The notes under the pieces are model-generated. The model had not been told where the DNA came from. It saw only the letters and a program-made list of their open reading frames with translations, and did not search any database. The position numbers were made by a program, and so were the translations under genes. DNA of 64,000 nt from Haliclona indistincta (Eukaryota; Porifera; Demospongiae; Haplosclerida; Chalinidae), in NCBI GenBank assembly GCA_964017065.1, contig OZ024787.1, positions 11,078,989 to 11,142,988 on the forward strand, read 5' to 3'. The first letter of the stretch is position 1, and each line of letters opens with the position of its first letter. Shown here one piece after another: positions 39,401 to 45,495 of this stretch.

Positions 39401-42400
39401 TACGAAGCTTAGTTTGTGAGTTATGGCGCAATTTGCTCACTCGTGATCGATCATGGCTGTTGCTGGCGATCTGGAGTTCTTCAAAGGCAAAGCTATCCAC
39501 AGTTGACTGCCAAAAAGCTGATAGGTTAGAATTTCACTACAGCAATAATGTAAGCAAGCTATGGACACTATCTCGCTTGTGTGCTGTGCCCTGCACTTGA
39601 ACTGAACATTATAGACACGCCCAGTTGAATTAGTGGTCAGCACTGATTGGCTTCTAATTGCATAACTATTATACTGCATTGTGATCGCTGTACAGAAAGG
39701 CATAATAGCTGCAGTTTGTTGCTGTGTATGTTTACTGTACAGGAATTGTGCTATAGTTTGTATAGTTTACTGTAGCTAGTCCTGCTGTGTACTATGGAAT
39801 TCCACCGAGGCATCAGCACCTTTGGTGCCTAGTATTCTTATTATTAATTTTTTTTACTTTTGTTAATTTTATTTTGGTGTCTCTTAGTAATTATGCCTTG
39901 CATGGTGGGCGGAGCCACGAGGCATACAGTAGTCGTGGTGTCATTCTGTCTGTCTGTCGCAATGATTTCTCGTCACTCACTGAAGACTAAGCGCTGAAGC
40001 AAGCAACATGGCCAGAAATCGATACTTGCTCGGACTTGAATTATAAGAAGTTTGATTTTAACCCTTTAACCCCTAATGACGCCTTTAGGCGTCATAATTA
40101 GTACCACCCACATTGGACATCATAAATAGTGTGTAGAGTGCCTCAGAAATCTCAAATTAAGCCAAAGTGTAGAATGGGAATTTCCCCCAAAAAATTGTTT
40201 CTCGCGCTTATTCAACTAAAACATTATTGTGACCGAAGTTTGAGATAGGTTTGTTTCCCATAGGGTGGAACTGAAAGGCGCCAAGCAGCGAGGACAATTT
40301 TTTTTTGCATTTTTGTGGCTTCAGGATGCCCGGAAACGCACAATTTGCATTGATCATGGTCTAAACTGTCCTGTTTGCTCACCTGGACACCGCCAGGTTT
40401 TTGTATCATTCACCATGGCTAGACGAAGATCAAAATCAGCTGGAAAATGACGAGGCCGCAACACTTAAGTGGCTTCAGTTCCCAAGTGGGAGTGGCCAAC
40501 TTGGAGTTTAGCACATGGTCGTAAAATTTTATATGCCAGGAGAAGAGGGTGCTAGTTTGGAACAGCTAGCGTACGGGATGGTGGAGAAAATTGCAAGACA
40601 AACCACCAGTTTAGACCAGGTCAAAATTTGGACGAAATAATTCAGCAATTAAAGGGTTAAAGGTTAGTGCGTAAGTTACTGCATGGATTGCACCCCTAGA
40701 TGGCTGTTAGTGTTAGTGATGACGTATAGACTTCTTTAGAGACAAACTAAGTTGTCTACAGCTGACTGCCTTGCAGCCAATGAGTTTGTGAACAGCATCG
40801 AAGACTTGTATACGAAGTTTCTTTCTCGAGTTATGGCATAATTTGCTTACCTTGCGATCGCCTGCCTAAAAGCTGATAGGTTAGAATTTCACTACAGGAT
40901 AGCAGCGCATGTCTAAAGAAATTGTGCAAGCAAGCTATGGACGCTATCTCGCTCGTGTGTTGGCTATGCCCTGCACTCAAACTCGCTCGAATTGAACATT
41001 ATAGACACGCCCAGTTGAATTAGTGGTCAGCACTGATTGGCTTCTGATTGCATACTGCATTTTGATTGCTGTACAGAAAGGTATAATAATAGCTGCAGTT
41101 TACTGTGTATCTGAAATGGTGGCATTCCACCGAGGCATCTGCACCTTTGGTGCTTTTTATGCCACGGTGGGCGGAGCCATGAGGCATACAGTAGTTGTGG
41201 TGTCAGTCGTTATGCCTCGGTGGGCGGAGCCACGGGCATACAGTAGTCGTGTTGTGTATGTGTGTATCTGTCTGTCGGCAGGATTTCTCGTCGCTCGCTG
41301 AAAACTAAGCGCTGAAACGTGCAACACAAGCTAAAGTCGACATTTGCTTGAAAATAAATTGTAAGGATTTTGGTTATAAGGCTCTGTTCGTGAGTTATGG
41401 CGTCATATTGCTTACCTCGGGATCGCTGGCGATCTAGTTGGTGATGTAAAGACAAAATTGTCTACTACTGGCTGCCTTACAGCTAGTAAGTTGTTTTTTA
41501 CTTCAGAACAGCATGGCAGACTTGTATATGAAGCTGCGTTCTCGAGTTATGACGTAACTTTGTTAACCTCGCGATTGATGGCAATCTAGAGTTCTCCGTA
41601 GACAAAACTATCCACAGTTGGCTGCCTAGAAGCTGATAGGTTACAGGATAGCAGCGTATGTCTAAAGAAGTTATGTAAGCAAGCTATGGATGCTAGCTAT
41701 CTCACTTGTGTGCTGTGCCCTGCACTCGAACTCGCTCGATCTGAATATTATAGACACGCCCAGTTGAATTAGTGGTCAGCACTGATTGGCTTCTGATTGC
41801 ATAACCATTATACTGCATTGTGATTGCTGTACAGAAAGGTATCATAGCTGCAGTTTATTGTGTATGTGAAATCATGATGGTGGCATATTCCACCGAGGCA
41901 TCTGCACCTTTGGTGCTTCATTCTGTCAGTCAGTCTGTCGCAACGATTTCTCGTAGCTTGCTAAAAACTAAAACTAAGTGCTGAAACAAGCAACACGGGT
42001 AGAAATCAATACTTGTTTGGATTTGAATTGTAAGAAGTTTGATTTTAAAGCTTAGTGCATAAGTTACCGTATGAATTGCTCACGGCTGGTTCGGTTTTGT
42101 AGCGCACGCTGAAAGTTAAGCTCTGAAACTAGTAATGCAAGTAGAACACGGTATTTTCTCGCTTTCGAACTTGTGAAACTGTATACGAAGCTTTGTTCGT
42201 GAGTTATGGCGCAATTTGCTCACCAGCTCGCGTTCAAGCTGTTGCTGGCAATCTGGTAAGGCAAAGCTATCCACAGTTGACTACCTAGAAGCTGATAGGT
42301 TAGTCTTTCACTAAAGGATAGCAGCGCAGATCCAGAGAAATATTATTGTGGAAGCTATCTCACTCGTATCAGTATGCATGGGATGTTACAGTACTGAACA

Positions 42401-45158
42401 TTGTAGACACACCCAGTTGAATTGTGCTCAGCACTGATTGGTATTGCTTTGTGATTGCTGTACAGAAAGGTATAACACCTGCAGTTTACTGAAATGTTTG
42501 CTGTTCAGAAATTATGTATAAATGCATCTTATCTACAGCTGTTGCTGTGTTTGTAGAATGGTGCATAGTTGTGTTTGTGCATGGATATTTGTTATAACTT
42601 TAGTTTATGACTGCACCGAGGCATCAGCACCTTGGTGCTTTTATAGCTCTAGCTATTGGGATTACAGTACATTACTGCATTGCTCAGTGTAAACATAGAT
42701 ATTATATTGCCTACGGACTGGGATTGGACACTAGCTCACGTGAGCGCATAGTAACAATACATTTTTGGTGCGTGCACACCGCGTTGCGCTTGACCCAAAT
42801 GCCGCAATACATTTAGCGAGCAGAAAGTCGTGAACTTTGTGTACCTCTACTGCAAATACGAACTGTTTTTAGTGTACGCTGTAGCTTTATAATTGTTATT
42901 CACGTTGATCAATGTGGTGTAGGCATGTTTTTCAGCGCTTAGGGCGATACTGCAGTGCAGAATTCGTACTTGCTAGTGACCTTTTTTGTGTACCTCTAGA
43001 CGCAACATGACAAATATCCGAATAAATTCAATACCTTGGAGTTACTGTTCGATGATTCAAATATGGTTTAGGCTATAATCTGTATGCAGACAAAGCGTTA
43101 TCTCGTCGCAAAACGCCTTTGATTCGGGCAGTTTTTGTATTAAGTAATACTGTAACCATGCTGAATCACGCTGTATCCAAGGGCAAAATTGACCTCCGGC
43201 GCAACGCGCTGTGTACACGGAAATGCCCAGTGTCCAATCCCAGTCCGTAGGCAATATAATATCTATGGTGTAAAGTATCTTTTGTTATGCCACACCCACA
43301 TTATCAAATAACTTATTTTAGGCCAAAACCTAAATTACAACTTTTTGACTAAGAAAACTAAGTTTCTAGGACTGTTTAGTTAAGGTGGCGGTGCACGTAA
43401 TTAATATTCAACACCCACACAACGTGCATTTCTCTAATAACTACTTTATAACTACAGCGATTTATTAACAGTATGGAGAAAATAATACATGAAGCGTCTG
43501 TGGCTGCTATCTCGTCTGTCGAGCAATAGATCGACGCGCTTCAAGCGCAGCAGCATGCAGCACCAACTTGCGCTCAGACGTACAGAGCGAATTTCCGTAA
43601 TACAATCTAGATTTTTTGCTAAAGAATTTTTTTCTGGTCTAGATTTGCTGTTTCGCCGCATTAGCAAGGGAGTATCTAAAATTCTCTCTGTACGTCTGTG
43701 CGCGCTGGAATTTGTAAGCTGTAAACGAAATTCTTTCAAGAGCAAGCAAGTCAAAATGGAGATAGCAGTCACAGACCGGTCTTTACAGGGCGAGTTCGCT
43801 GCTCCACGTTAGCAAAGACTTCGTGACTGAAACTTGCTATAATCGAGGTTTATCGATAGACAAACAAAATGCATACTGCAAGCACGCCTGTACAAAATAC
43901 CATTGCTGGAAAATAAAGCTACTTGTAAAGTTATCAATCTCATTAAATTGGCATGCCGCCACCTTAAGGTTCTAGCTTACCTTCTGTAGAGTGATAGGGA
44001 AGACAACTCTCCCATCTACTGTCACCTCCTCCACTCCAGCATCTTTGAATACTGCTGCATTCTCACGAGCCAGATGCTCTAACTTGCCATGAATAACTTC
44101 TGGGAAGAACCATGAGATGATCACTGATCCTAACACTGCATGAATACGGACAAACTCTCTCTGGTTTTCATCAAAGCCTCCCAATGCAAGTTCTTCCATA
44201 TCTTTTAAAGTTCGATCTTTGGCAAATGTTTTCGAAACTTTAATCGTAAGATCCTTTGTCCGCTCTGGTTTGACTGGCTTCACTCTACTGACAACAGCTT
44301 CTTGAAAACGAAGAATTGTGGTGTTTTTGAGAAAACTTTCCAACTTTGCTTCGTACTCTTCAATACACTTTGTCAACTCTTCTGTTTTGAAGCGAGCTAC
44401 TAGTTTCTTGAGGTAATAGATGTTGAACGTATCAATGTGGCCTTGACGTACTTGCAAATGCCATAAGAGAGCATCAAAATTATCACAATGGCTAAATTCC
44501 CCAGTTCCAAAGAGGCCATTAAGATAGAATTGAGCTTTAGAGAGGTCACACTTGGACTCAGTCAGAAGGTCGAGAAGATCGGCTAGCATATCAGCAAACG
44601 AGGTCTCTAGATCACGTAGTCTTTTAACAACAGCAGCAGTAGCTCGAATCTCAGCTTTAGTTTCATCCGATTCTGCGATAGTTGAACCTACAAAAGGCAA
44701 AATAAATAACGGGACGATAATGGGCTCATGTTTGTTTGAACTAGTCAATCATTACATCATAACTAGCTATACACACAGCATTATTATACCTTGTTTCTTG
44801 CTAGGTGAATCATCATTCAAACATACATGTAGATATTTTTCGCTCAATGTTGCAGCCAAAACGAAGTGGTCATTTTGTTCCAGTACTTGAATCACCTTTT
44901 TCCATGAGGCGTCCAGCTTGTTCCGTAACCAAAACTGCAACATTTTGATCTTCTGTTCTTCAACATCGGAGCATTCTTTCTTGATAGTATCAAGCTTGCT
45001 TATTGGAATGCCTAGACAAGTACCAAACACGTACCAGTTGGTCACATCCTTCAATTCCTTTACCAGCAGCTCAACTGACAGAGGAATATCTACAAACAGA
45101 TATAATATCAATCTTAAACGTACCAGGGCCGCGAGTAACCAAACTTACGGTCCGACAT
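6304..45158 (-). CDS. Large multi-exon Death-domain and coiled-coil repeat protein gene
   Basis: Fifteen exons, each read from splice sites, join without a phase break: 45149-45158, 44790-45089, 43981-44687, 34204-34504, 31727-32029, 24991-25095, 24833-24936, 24521-24555, 24363-24456, 24250-24284, 20103-20199, 14508-14542, 6585-6678, 6484-6521, 6304-6400. The sum is 2355 nt, 785 codons. Domain order is Death domain, a helical region of about 235 residues, two CARD-like units, then a long coiled coil. The protein is probably a cytosolic adaptor or scaffold acting through Death-fold contacts and coiled-coil oligomerisation (inference from the domains). Intron sizes are split between 54-277 bp and 2.2-9.5 kb; the large ones are filled with transposons. 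The 3' end is uncertain: reading through the last donor gives a stop at 6241. It could be more than one gene, but the matching phases across every join argue for one. Confidence 0.65.
6484..6521 (-). CDS. Main gene exon 14: coiled-coil repeat 4, short exon
   Basis: 38 nt (one codon longer than the other short exons) encoding LEETKKTEILVQ. Acceptor CATGTCAG, donor GAG/GTGATT. It keeps phase 0 in and 2 out. Confidence 0.55.
6585..6678 (-). CDS. Main gene exon 13: coiled-coil repeat 3, long exon
   Basis: 94 nt, acceptor GATTGTCAG, donor GAG/GTATGT. Reads ERLLTKEIDDLKSELNIKID then QLEVVIKSNSE, very close to exon 11. Confidence 0.65.
7033..7810. mobile_element. Foldback element with tandem-repeat arms (FB1)
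   Basis: Two arms of 253 bp (7033-7285 and 7558-7810) are near-perfect inverted copies. Each arm carries about five tandem units of 30-33 bp around GCAAAAGTAAAGGAACAAGA with GGGATGAT. The 272-bp centre is itself made of about four direct repeats of 60-64 bp around TACTTCATCGGACTG and CACAGATACCTC. This layout matches Foldback-type elements (family knowledge). No coding sequence. Confidence 0.85.
8585..8800 (+). repeat. V-family repeat fragment with GAA microsatellite
   Basis: Contains ACTCGCTTCTG, AAGTGCACT and a (GAA)n tract at about 8752-8789 followed by GATGAACAA. The same blocks occur inverted at 36850-37050. Confidence 0.55.
9795..9905 (+). repeat. Diverged B-arm fragment
   Basis: Matches one arm of the B hairpin in order: AGTCAATCATGTTACCATTC, GTTTACATTGTGG, AAGTGGCAGATCTC. 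The opposite arm is absent. Confidence 0.6.
9959..10339 (+). pseudogene. C-terminal piece of a retroelement ORF
   Basis: Open frame of 126 codons with VKHGSFSPLIFSTAGGMGPA and KRLASLLSAKRNEHYGKTI, ending near LLRSAISCLRDSRS. These blocks are typical of the tail of reverse-transcriptase ORFs in invertebrate retroelements (family knowledge; clade not determined). The first methionine is internal, so the N-terminal polymerase is missing. It lies in a large intron of the main gene on the opposite strand. Confidence 0.65.
10372..11026 (+). mobile_element. AB-family repeat, A part (copy 3)
   Basis: Starts near GAGCCCCGCCCATACTTG and ends with GGCACTACTGTGCCTCCCTAA at 11026. Internal blocks as in other copies. 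Confidence 0.85.
11029..11168 (+). repeat. Half of a B hairpin
   Basis: TACAGCCACTGATGTAGGAT through GTTTACATTGTGGACCAGTG to TTTTAATTTTCTTG, a single right arm placed just past the 3' end of an A repeat. Confidence 0.7.
11169..12874. other. Unassigned intronic sequence
   Basis: No palindrome, repeat end or exon of the main gene recognised. Minus-strand frames at 11185-11400 and 11587-11850 lack clear splice sites and recognisable domains. Confidence 0.35.
12875..14073 (+). mobile_element. Complete AB element (B hairpin plus A part)
   Basis: Starts ACAAGAAAATAAAAAGATTT. The B part (to about 13241) is an inverted repeat with about 145-bp arms meeting around CCCTACATCAGTGGCTG. The A part follows and ends in the GTGCCTCCCTAA hairpin. 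This is the reference copy used here for the family. It carries E-boxes (GTCACGTGCG), a TTGCGCAA palindrome and CCGCCATCTTG. Confidence 0.85.
14508..14542 (-). CDS. Main gene exon 12: coiled-coil repeat 3, short exon
   Basis: 35 nt encoding ELEESKKEGTE, acceptor TTATACAG, donor GTAACT. It is isolated by 5.6 kb on one side and 7.8 kb on the other and was found only by similarity to the other short exons. Confidence 0.6.
15425..16510 (-). mobile_element. L-family MITE interrupted by K1
   Basis: L sequence (GAGCAAACCAACC, CAAAGCTTTAAAATCAAACT, GCGAGCGACGAGAAATCG) runs to 15686 and resumes at 16441 with AGACAGACAGAATGAC. The 754 bp between is K1. The outer border on the left is approximate. Confidence 0.65.
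15687..16440. mobile_element. K-family element (K1)
   Basis: Terminal inverted repeats TAGATATTACAGTACGGGAT, then a subterminal GGTGGTCGATGCGCATTACC matched by the inverted right end, and GACGTCAC near both ends. It is probably flanked by a TA duplication. A second copy in the opposite orientation is at 25187-25735. The plus ORF 15723-16067 is not recognised. Confidence 0.8.
16493..17120 (-). mobile_element. L-family MITE
   Basis: Ends at the right in CCTCGTGGATCCGCCCACCG and AGGCATAA and at the left in ATGCCTCGGTGGATG. The internal AGAAGCCAAACAGTGCTGAG matches other L copies. Confidence 0.7.
17877..18357. mobile_element. W-family insertion containing a C hairpin
   Basis: Sits exactly in the loop side of the B arm of the surrounding AB element. 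It shares CCTATAGAAACCTACAGACA and GTTGCCATGGTACAAGTCAG with an inverted fragment at 28848-29015. C hairpin at 18218-18348. Confidence 0.7.
18218..18348. mobile_element. C-family hairpin MITE
   Basis: TTATACCATGCCTACCTGTG and its inverse at the other end give about 38-bp arms. The loop carries an inner palindrome, CCCTCGGGCTACGCCCTCGG. A smaller relative is at 25117-25186. Confidence 0.8.
19330..20021 (-). mobile_element. L-family MITE
   Basis: Contains CAGAAGCCAATCAGTGCTGA, GCGCTGCTATCCTGTAGTGA, and a right end reading CTCCGCCCACCAAGGCATAA. Exon 11 of the main gene follows 80 bp later. Confidence 0.7.
20103..20199 (-). CDS. Main gene exon 11: coiled-coil repeat 2, long exon
   Basis: 97 nt (one extra Leu codon), acceptor TTTCTTAG, donor GAG/GTAATA. 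Reads ERLLLTKEIEDLKGEFKIKT then DQLKVIIKSNSE. It is separated from exon 10 by 4.05 kb of transposons. Confidence 0.65.
20855..22092 (-). mobile_element. Complete AB element, reverse
   Basis: The terminal hairpin TTAGGGAGACACGGTAGTGC is at the left and the A part runs to about 21718. The B hairpin follows to about 22092, with arms meeting at CCCTACATCAGTGGCTG and CAGCCACTGATGTAGGG. Confidence 0.85.
22498..23276 (+). mobile_element. E-family element (E1) carrying a solo LTR
   Basis: Matches E2 (40062-40656) in order: GCGCCTTTAGGCGCCATAAT, GCTCACCTGGACACCACCAG, AATGACGAGGTCGCAGCACT, GCTAGTTTGGAACAGCTAGC. It lies in the left end of F and is interrupted at 22870-23065 by the LTR. Confidence 0.8.
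22870..23065 (+). repeat. Solo LTR of the gypsy element seen at 60134-63992
   Basis: A 196-bp block, TGTGTTTGAACAATTGAAGC to TTTCTGTCA, that matches the inverted 3' LTR at 60134-60329 along its full and equal length with only scattered differences. Compared with E2, the empty site, about 20 bp of E sequence differ at the insertion point, so no clean target duplication is visible. No internal gypsy sequence is attached, which points to LTR-LTR recombination. Confidence 0.85.
23330..23639 (-). pseudogene. N-terminal fragment of a RecQ-like DNA helicase inside a MITE
   Basis: The frame from 23639 contains the RecQ start region, KFGYSCLSAEQQEFVVNFIA, and a Walker A motif, SLPTGAGKSLCY, then a hydrophobic strand SSIVIVVS. 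The expected motif Ia (PL-x-ALM-x-DQV) is altered to FEELDEDQV. Motifs II to VI are missing, so it cannot be an active helicase. Full RecQ helicases unwind DNA during repair (family knowledge). The fragment fills the space between the inverted ends of element F, which suggests capture of a host or transposon gene piece. Confidence 0.75.
24250..24284 (-). CDS. Main gene exon 10: coiled-coil repeat 2, short exon, acceptor lost
   Basis: 35 nt encoding DLDESRREGLE, aligned residue by residue with exons 8 and 12, and a perfect donor GTAAGT. The base pair before the exon is GT where AG is needed. The only nearby AG lies inside the exon and would break the frame. Skipping this exon alone would also break the frame with exon 11. 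It is either a splice-site mutation, a sequencing error, or part of a damaged repeat. Confidence 0.5.
24363..24456 (-). CDS. Main gene exon 9: coiled-coil repeat 1, long exon
   Basis: 94 nt, phase 2 in and phase 0 out. Reads ESMLIGEVEELKGELINKTD then ELQKAINSNSE, with a donor at TCTGAG/GTATAG. The SNSE-GT boundary is shared with exons 11 and 13. Confidence 0.65.
24521..24555 (-). CDS. Main gene exon 8: coiled-coil repeat 1, short exon
   Basis: 35 nt encoding ELEGLRREGAK plus two bases of the next codon; donor AAAAG/GTTAGT. This is the short partner of exon 9. Phase 0 in, phase 2 out, as for every other short exon of the array. Confidence 0.6.
24833..24936 (-). CDS. Main gene exon 7: coiled-coil segment
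   Basis: 104 nt after a 54-bp intron, phase 1 in and phase 0 out, acceptor AATTTTAG, donor AAG/GTAAGG. Reads LRMREKVISSMMRSVHSRDI then EAEEAISYLKK. Not one of the repeated exon pairs. Confidence 0.65.
24991..25095 (-). CDS. Main gene exon 6: start of the coiled coil
   Basis: 105 nt, phase 1 to phase 1. It encodes charged heptad-like sequence (KEDIERLTREKAKMLTELKG). The acceptor is GTGTAG and the donor GTGAGT. The one base carried in from exon 5 completes a Glu codon, which links the CARD-like part to the coiled coil. Confidence 0.65.
25117..25186. mobile_element. C-family short hairpin
   Basis: GTTATACCATGCCTACCTAT and its inverse GAAGGCATGGTATAG around GATACACC. It adjoins exon 6 of the main gene on one side and K2 on the other. 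Confidence 0.65.
25187..25735 (-). mobile_element. K-family element (K2), truncated
   Basis: Starts AATACTACAGTACGGGA, keeps GTGACGTCACGTCAAGGTGG and much of the K1 interior in the opposite orientation (CATTAGTCGTCTG, CTGGGCTGGATATCCAGACA). The far end is cut by M3. Confidence 0.75.
25736..26763. mobile_element. M-family long inverted repeat (M3)
   Basis: Arms of roughly 430-450 bp (about 25736-26170 and 26310-26763) are diverged inverted copies sharing GTGTTCCACAC, CACCTAGGGCGCTTACCTGT, GGAAATCCGATTCC and GGAGACTGCACAGCCAATAC. Short ORFs in it are mirror images of each other and not genes. Confidence 0.85.
27057..27829. mobile_element. N-family MITE
   Basis: Ends ATAGATAAATACCCCATGTA and its inverse at 27800-27829, about 29 bp of terminal inverted repeat. 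The minus ORF 27026-27379 is hydrophobic but not recognised. Confidence 0.75.
28080..28663. mobile_element. O-family MITE
   Basis: CCAGGCTCTTTTCATTTGTG at the left is matched by the inverse near 28663. GGAAAAAAGAGC and CTGCGCATG follow in both ends. Confidence 0.75.
28750..29015. repeat. Fragments of K and W elements
   Basis: GGTAATGCACATACACCACC and CAATTAATT mirror the K1 left end. From 28848 GGTATAAAACTGACTTGTAC and TGTAGGTTTCTATAGGATAA mirror the W insertion at 17877-18357. Confidence 0.6.
29021..29478 (+). mobile_element. AB element truncated by another AB copy
   Basis: A full B hairpin (29021-29378) then 100 bp of A sequence up to GATGGCTTTTCTTTA, where the reverse copy at 29479 interrupts it. 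Confidence 0.75.
29479..31422. mobile_element. Head-to-head AB pair sharing one B hairpin
   Basis: A part reversed (29479-30322), one B hairpin (30325-30702), A part forward (30703-31422). Both outer ends are the family's terminal hairpin, giving a palindrome of 1.94 kb. The two A copies are similar but not identical, so it is not a simple assembly mirror. Confidence 0.8.
31727..32029 (-). CDS. Main gene exon 5: second CARD-like unit
   Basis: 303 nt, phase 1 to phase 1, acceptor TTTCTTTCAG, donor CAAG/GTACAT. A close paralogue of exon 4 along its whole length, sharing LSSSKVTGSSFL and VPLVSAMS. This indicates a tandem exon duplication. The intron between them holds D element 32638-33230 and P element 33660-34167. 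Confidence 0.65.
32638..33230. mobile_element. D-family element, TTAA ends (D1)
   Basis: Ends [TTAA]GGTGGCGGTGCAC and the inverse GTGCACCGCCACC[TTAA]. TTAA at both sides is the target duplication typical of piggyBac-type insertions (family knowledge). Copies D2 and D3 share CTGTGGCTGCTATCTCGACT and AATAGATCGACGCGCTTCAA. No transposase. Confidence 0.85.
33231..33450 (+). repeat. E-like remnant
   Basis: TGCACTTTATTGGTTTCACT, ACAATTGCGGCTAGTCA and TTTGAGACCAGTAGCACA match the right half of E3 (38525-38660). The frame is open through here, but I do not recognise the product. No E terminus is present. Confidence 0.5.
33660..34167. mobile_element. P-family MITE
   Basis: TACCGTAAATCGGGAAATTT at the left and its inverse ending GATTTACGGTA at 34167. 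Inside, several CACGAAAATTTTTAAC blocks form inner hairpins. It stops 37 bp from exon 4 of the main gene. Confidence 0.85.
34204..34504 (-). CDS. Main gene exon 4: first CARD-like unit
   Basis: 301 nt, phase 0 in and phase 1 out, acceptor TTTATTTCAG, donor CAAG/GTTCTT. About 100 helical residues; the core LSSSKVTGSSFLNTLGLEEE is nearly identical to exon 5. The layout of amphipathic helices with LISKEKIARL in the middle resembles a CARD (inference). Element P (33660-34167) lies just 37 bp past the donor. Confidence 0.6.
35316..36139 (+). mobile_element. TA-flanked transposon Q carrying transposase-like exons
   Basis: CTAGGGTCACGTTGACTTG at the left and the inverse of CTAGAGTCACCTTGACTTG at the right, with TA on both sides, as in Tc1/mariner/IS630-type elements (family knowledge). 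It is inserted in an L element, whose sequence resumes across it. The two exons inside are the only coding-like sequence. Confidence 0.75.
35580..36084 (+). pseudogene. N-terminal part of an IS630/Tc1-like transposase, two exons
   Basis: Exon 1 (35580-35748) reads KSQTREVIYNVYDYFDKLHK; exon 2 (35849-36084) reads MSIKTIQRIIKERDND and later YFKSPRTRYR, ending in a stop. Splice signals are A/GTTAGC and ACTAG/AA, and the join is in frame. The order resembles a helix-turn-helix DNA-binding region followed by the short linker that precedes the DDE domain in IS630/Tc1-like transposases or their domesticated relatives (inference). The catalytic domain is absent. It could be a truncated transposase or a small DNA-binding product of a non-autonomous element. 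Confidence 0.55.
36457..36636. mobile_element. I-family short hairpin MITE
   Basis: CAGTGCGTTTACACTAGCAA and its inverse at 36617-36636. Longer imperfect arms (TTCAGTACTGGGCC, AGGTTGATA) reach almost to the centre. The ends look hAT-like. Confidence 0.8.
36850..37050 (-). repeat. V-family repeat fragment
   Basis: (CTT)n at about 36867-36893 with GTTCATC before it, and GCAGAAGCGAGTATTTTC near the end: the inverse of 8585-8800. Confidence 0.5.
37411..37701. mobile_element. Perfect 128-bp hairpin (J)
   Basis: Arms 37411-37538 and 37575-37701 match base for base when read in inverse, with about 36 bp between. It starts AACAAGTAATAAAAACATTT and the arm ends CTACCTCCCT. No coding sequence. It is either a very young MITE or a hairpin RNA source. 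Confidence 0.9.
38129..38719 (+). mobile_element. E-family element with TTAA duplication (E3)
   Basis: [TTAA]CCCTTTAACCCC at the left and TTAAAGGG[TTAA] at the right. The left third differs from E1 and E2 (TTGCCTTTTGGCAAC instead of CGCCTTTAGGCG), but the interior layout is shared. Confidence 0.8.
38751..39035. mobile_element. M-family hairpin (M1)
   Basis: CAGTGTTACACACGAAGAGA and inverse, about 140-bp arms meeting at TCAAGTCACGTGACATGAAT, flanked by TA on both sides. It is a compact version of M3. Confidence 0.85.
39095..42640 (+). repeat. Tandem array of L-family elements
   Basis: At least four L copies in the same orientation begin ATGCCTCGGTGGGCGGAGCC or a close variant (about 39098, 39893, 41158-41212) or in L interior sequence (about 41915), and end CACCGAGGCATCAGCACC or GCACCTTTGGTGC (about 39830, 41140, 41910, 42630). 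Repeated internal blocks include CACGCCCAGTTGAATTAGTG and AGCACTGATTGGCTTCTGAT. No ORF is conserved between copies. Confidence 0.75.
40062..40656 (+). mobile_element. E-family element with TTAA duplication (E2)
   Basis: CCCTTTAACCCCTAATGACG at the left and CAATTAAAGGG at the right, flanked by TTAA. The L sequence GTTTGATTTTAA/AGGTTAGTGCGTAAG continues across it. It contains a frame with CPVCSPGHRQ that I do not recognise. Confidence 0.85.
42694..43267. mobile_element. R-family MITE
   Basis: CATAGATATTATATTGCCTA and its inverse give a perfect 38-bp terminal inverted repeat. GTGTAAA flanks both ends, consistent with a 7-8 bp target duplication. Confidence 0.85.
43380..43967. mobile_element. 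D-family element, TTAA ends (D2)
   Basis: [TTAA]GGTGGCGGTGCACG to CATGCCGCCACC[TTAA], same interior as D1. It ends 14 bp before the donor of exon 3 of the main gene without touching it. Confidence 0.85.
43981..44687 (-). CDS. Main gene exon 3: helical region next to the Death domain
   Basis: 707 nt, phase 1 in and phase 0 out, donor AAG/GTAAGC. The first about 100 residues are helical (LRDLETSFADMLADLLDLL, then FDALLWHLQVRQGHIDTFN and YLKKLVARF) and could be a DED- or CARD-like fold, which I cannot prove. A second part (VVSRVKPVKPERTKDLTIKV through EELALGGFDENQREFVRIHA) has mixed strand and helix character and is not recognised. A shorter, broken paralogue is at 47438-47966, so this domain pair belongs to a local gene family. 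Confidence 0.7.
44790..45089 (-). CDS. Main gene exon 2: Death domain
   Basis: 300 nt, phase 1 to phase 1, with acceptor TTTGTAG and donor GTATAA. It encodes about 100 residues with the Death-domain pattern: LLVKELKDVTNWYVFGTCLG, then I-x-x-L-x-x-I, a long third helix ending LQFWL, and ASWKKVIQVLEQ before the final helices. Death domains of this type bind other Death domains in innate-immune and apoptotic adaptors (family knowledge). The exon is followed by a 102-bp intron. Confidence 0.85.
45149..45158 (-). CDS. Main gene exon 1 (start codon)
   Basis: ATG TCG GAC C followed by GTAAGT. The single trailing base matches the phase-1 start of the Death-domain exon 59 bp downstream. The tandem copy at 49346-49358 has the same design (ATG TCG GCC AGC T, then GTGAGT), which supports this start. 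Confidence 0.65.
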
Positions 45159-45250
45159 TTTGTTAGCGAGTGTGACACACCCCCAAAAAAATTTCAGAGA
45201 AAAGGCGGGAAATAATTATGTGAGAAAAGGCGGGCTTTTTAAAAGATAAA
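45159..45250 (-). promoter_or_regulatory. Upstream region of the main gene
   Basis: Two GGCGGG blocks (GGCGGGAAAT and GGCGGGCTTT, near 45205 and 45229 on the plus strand) lie 45-75 bp before the ATG. The first fits an E2F-type motif. No TATA box is seen. Function is inferred only from the motif. Confidence 0.25.
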
Positions 45251-45495
45251 CTGCGATTGCCAGTGCCCGGAAAATAATAGGATCTTGGCTGCTAACCAGT
45301 AACCTAGAGCCTCTGCAAAAAAAAGTGCTTTTTTCTAGATATCAGCCATTGTCTGATCTCATCTGCTAGTTGTAGATAATCTCCACTAGTACAGTAACAG
45401 TGCCCCAGGTATATGGCACTATCTCTTCTTGTCTTCATTGCTCAAACACCTCAGCATACAGCTGCATCTTATAGTGGTCTCTGCCTCATATGATT

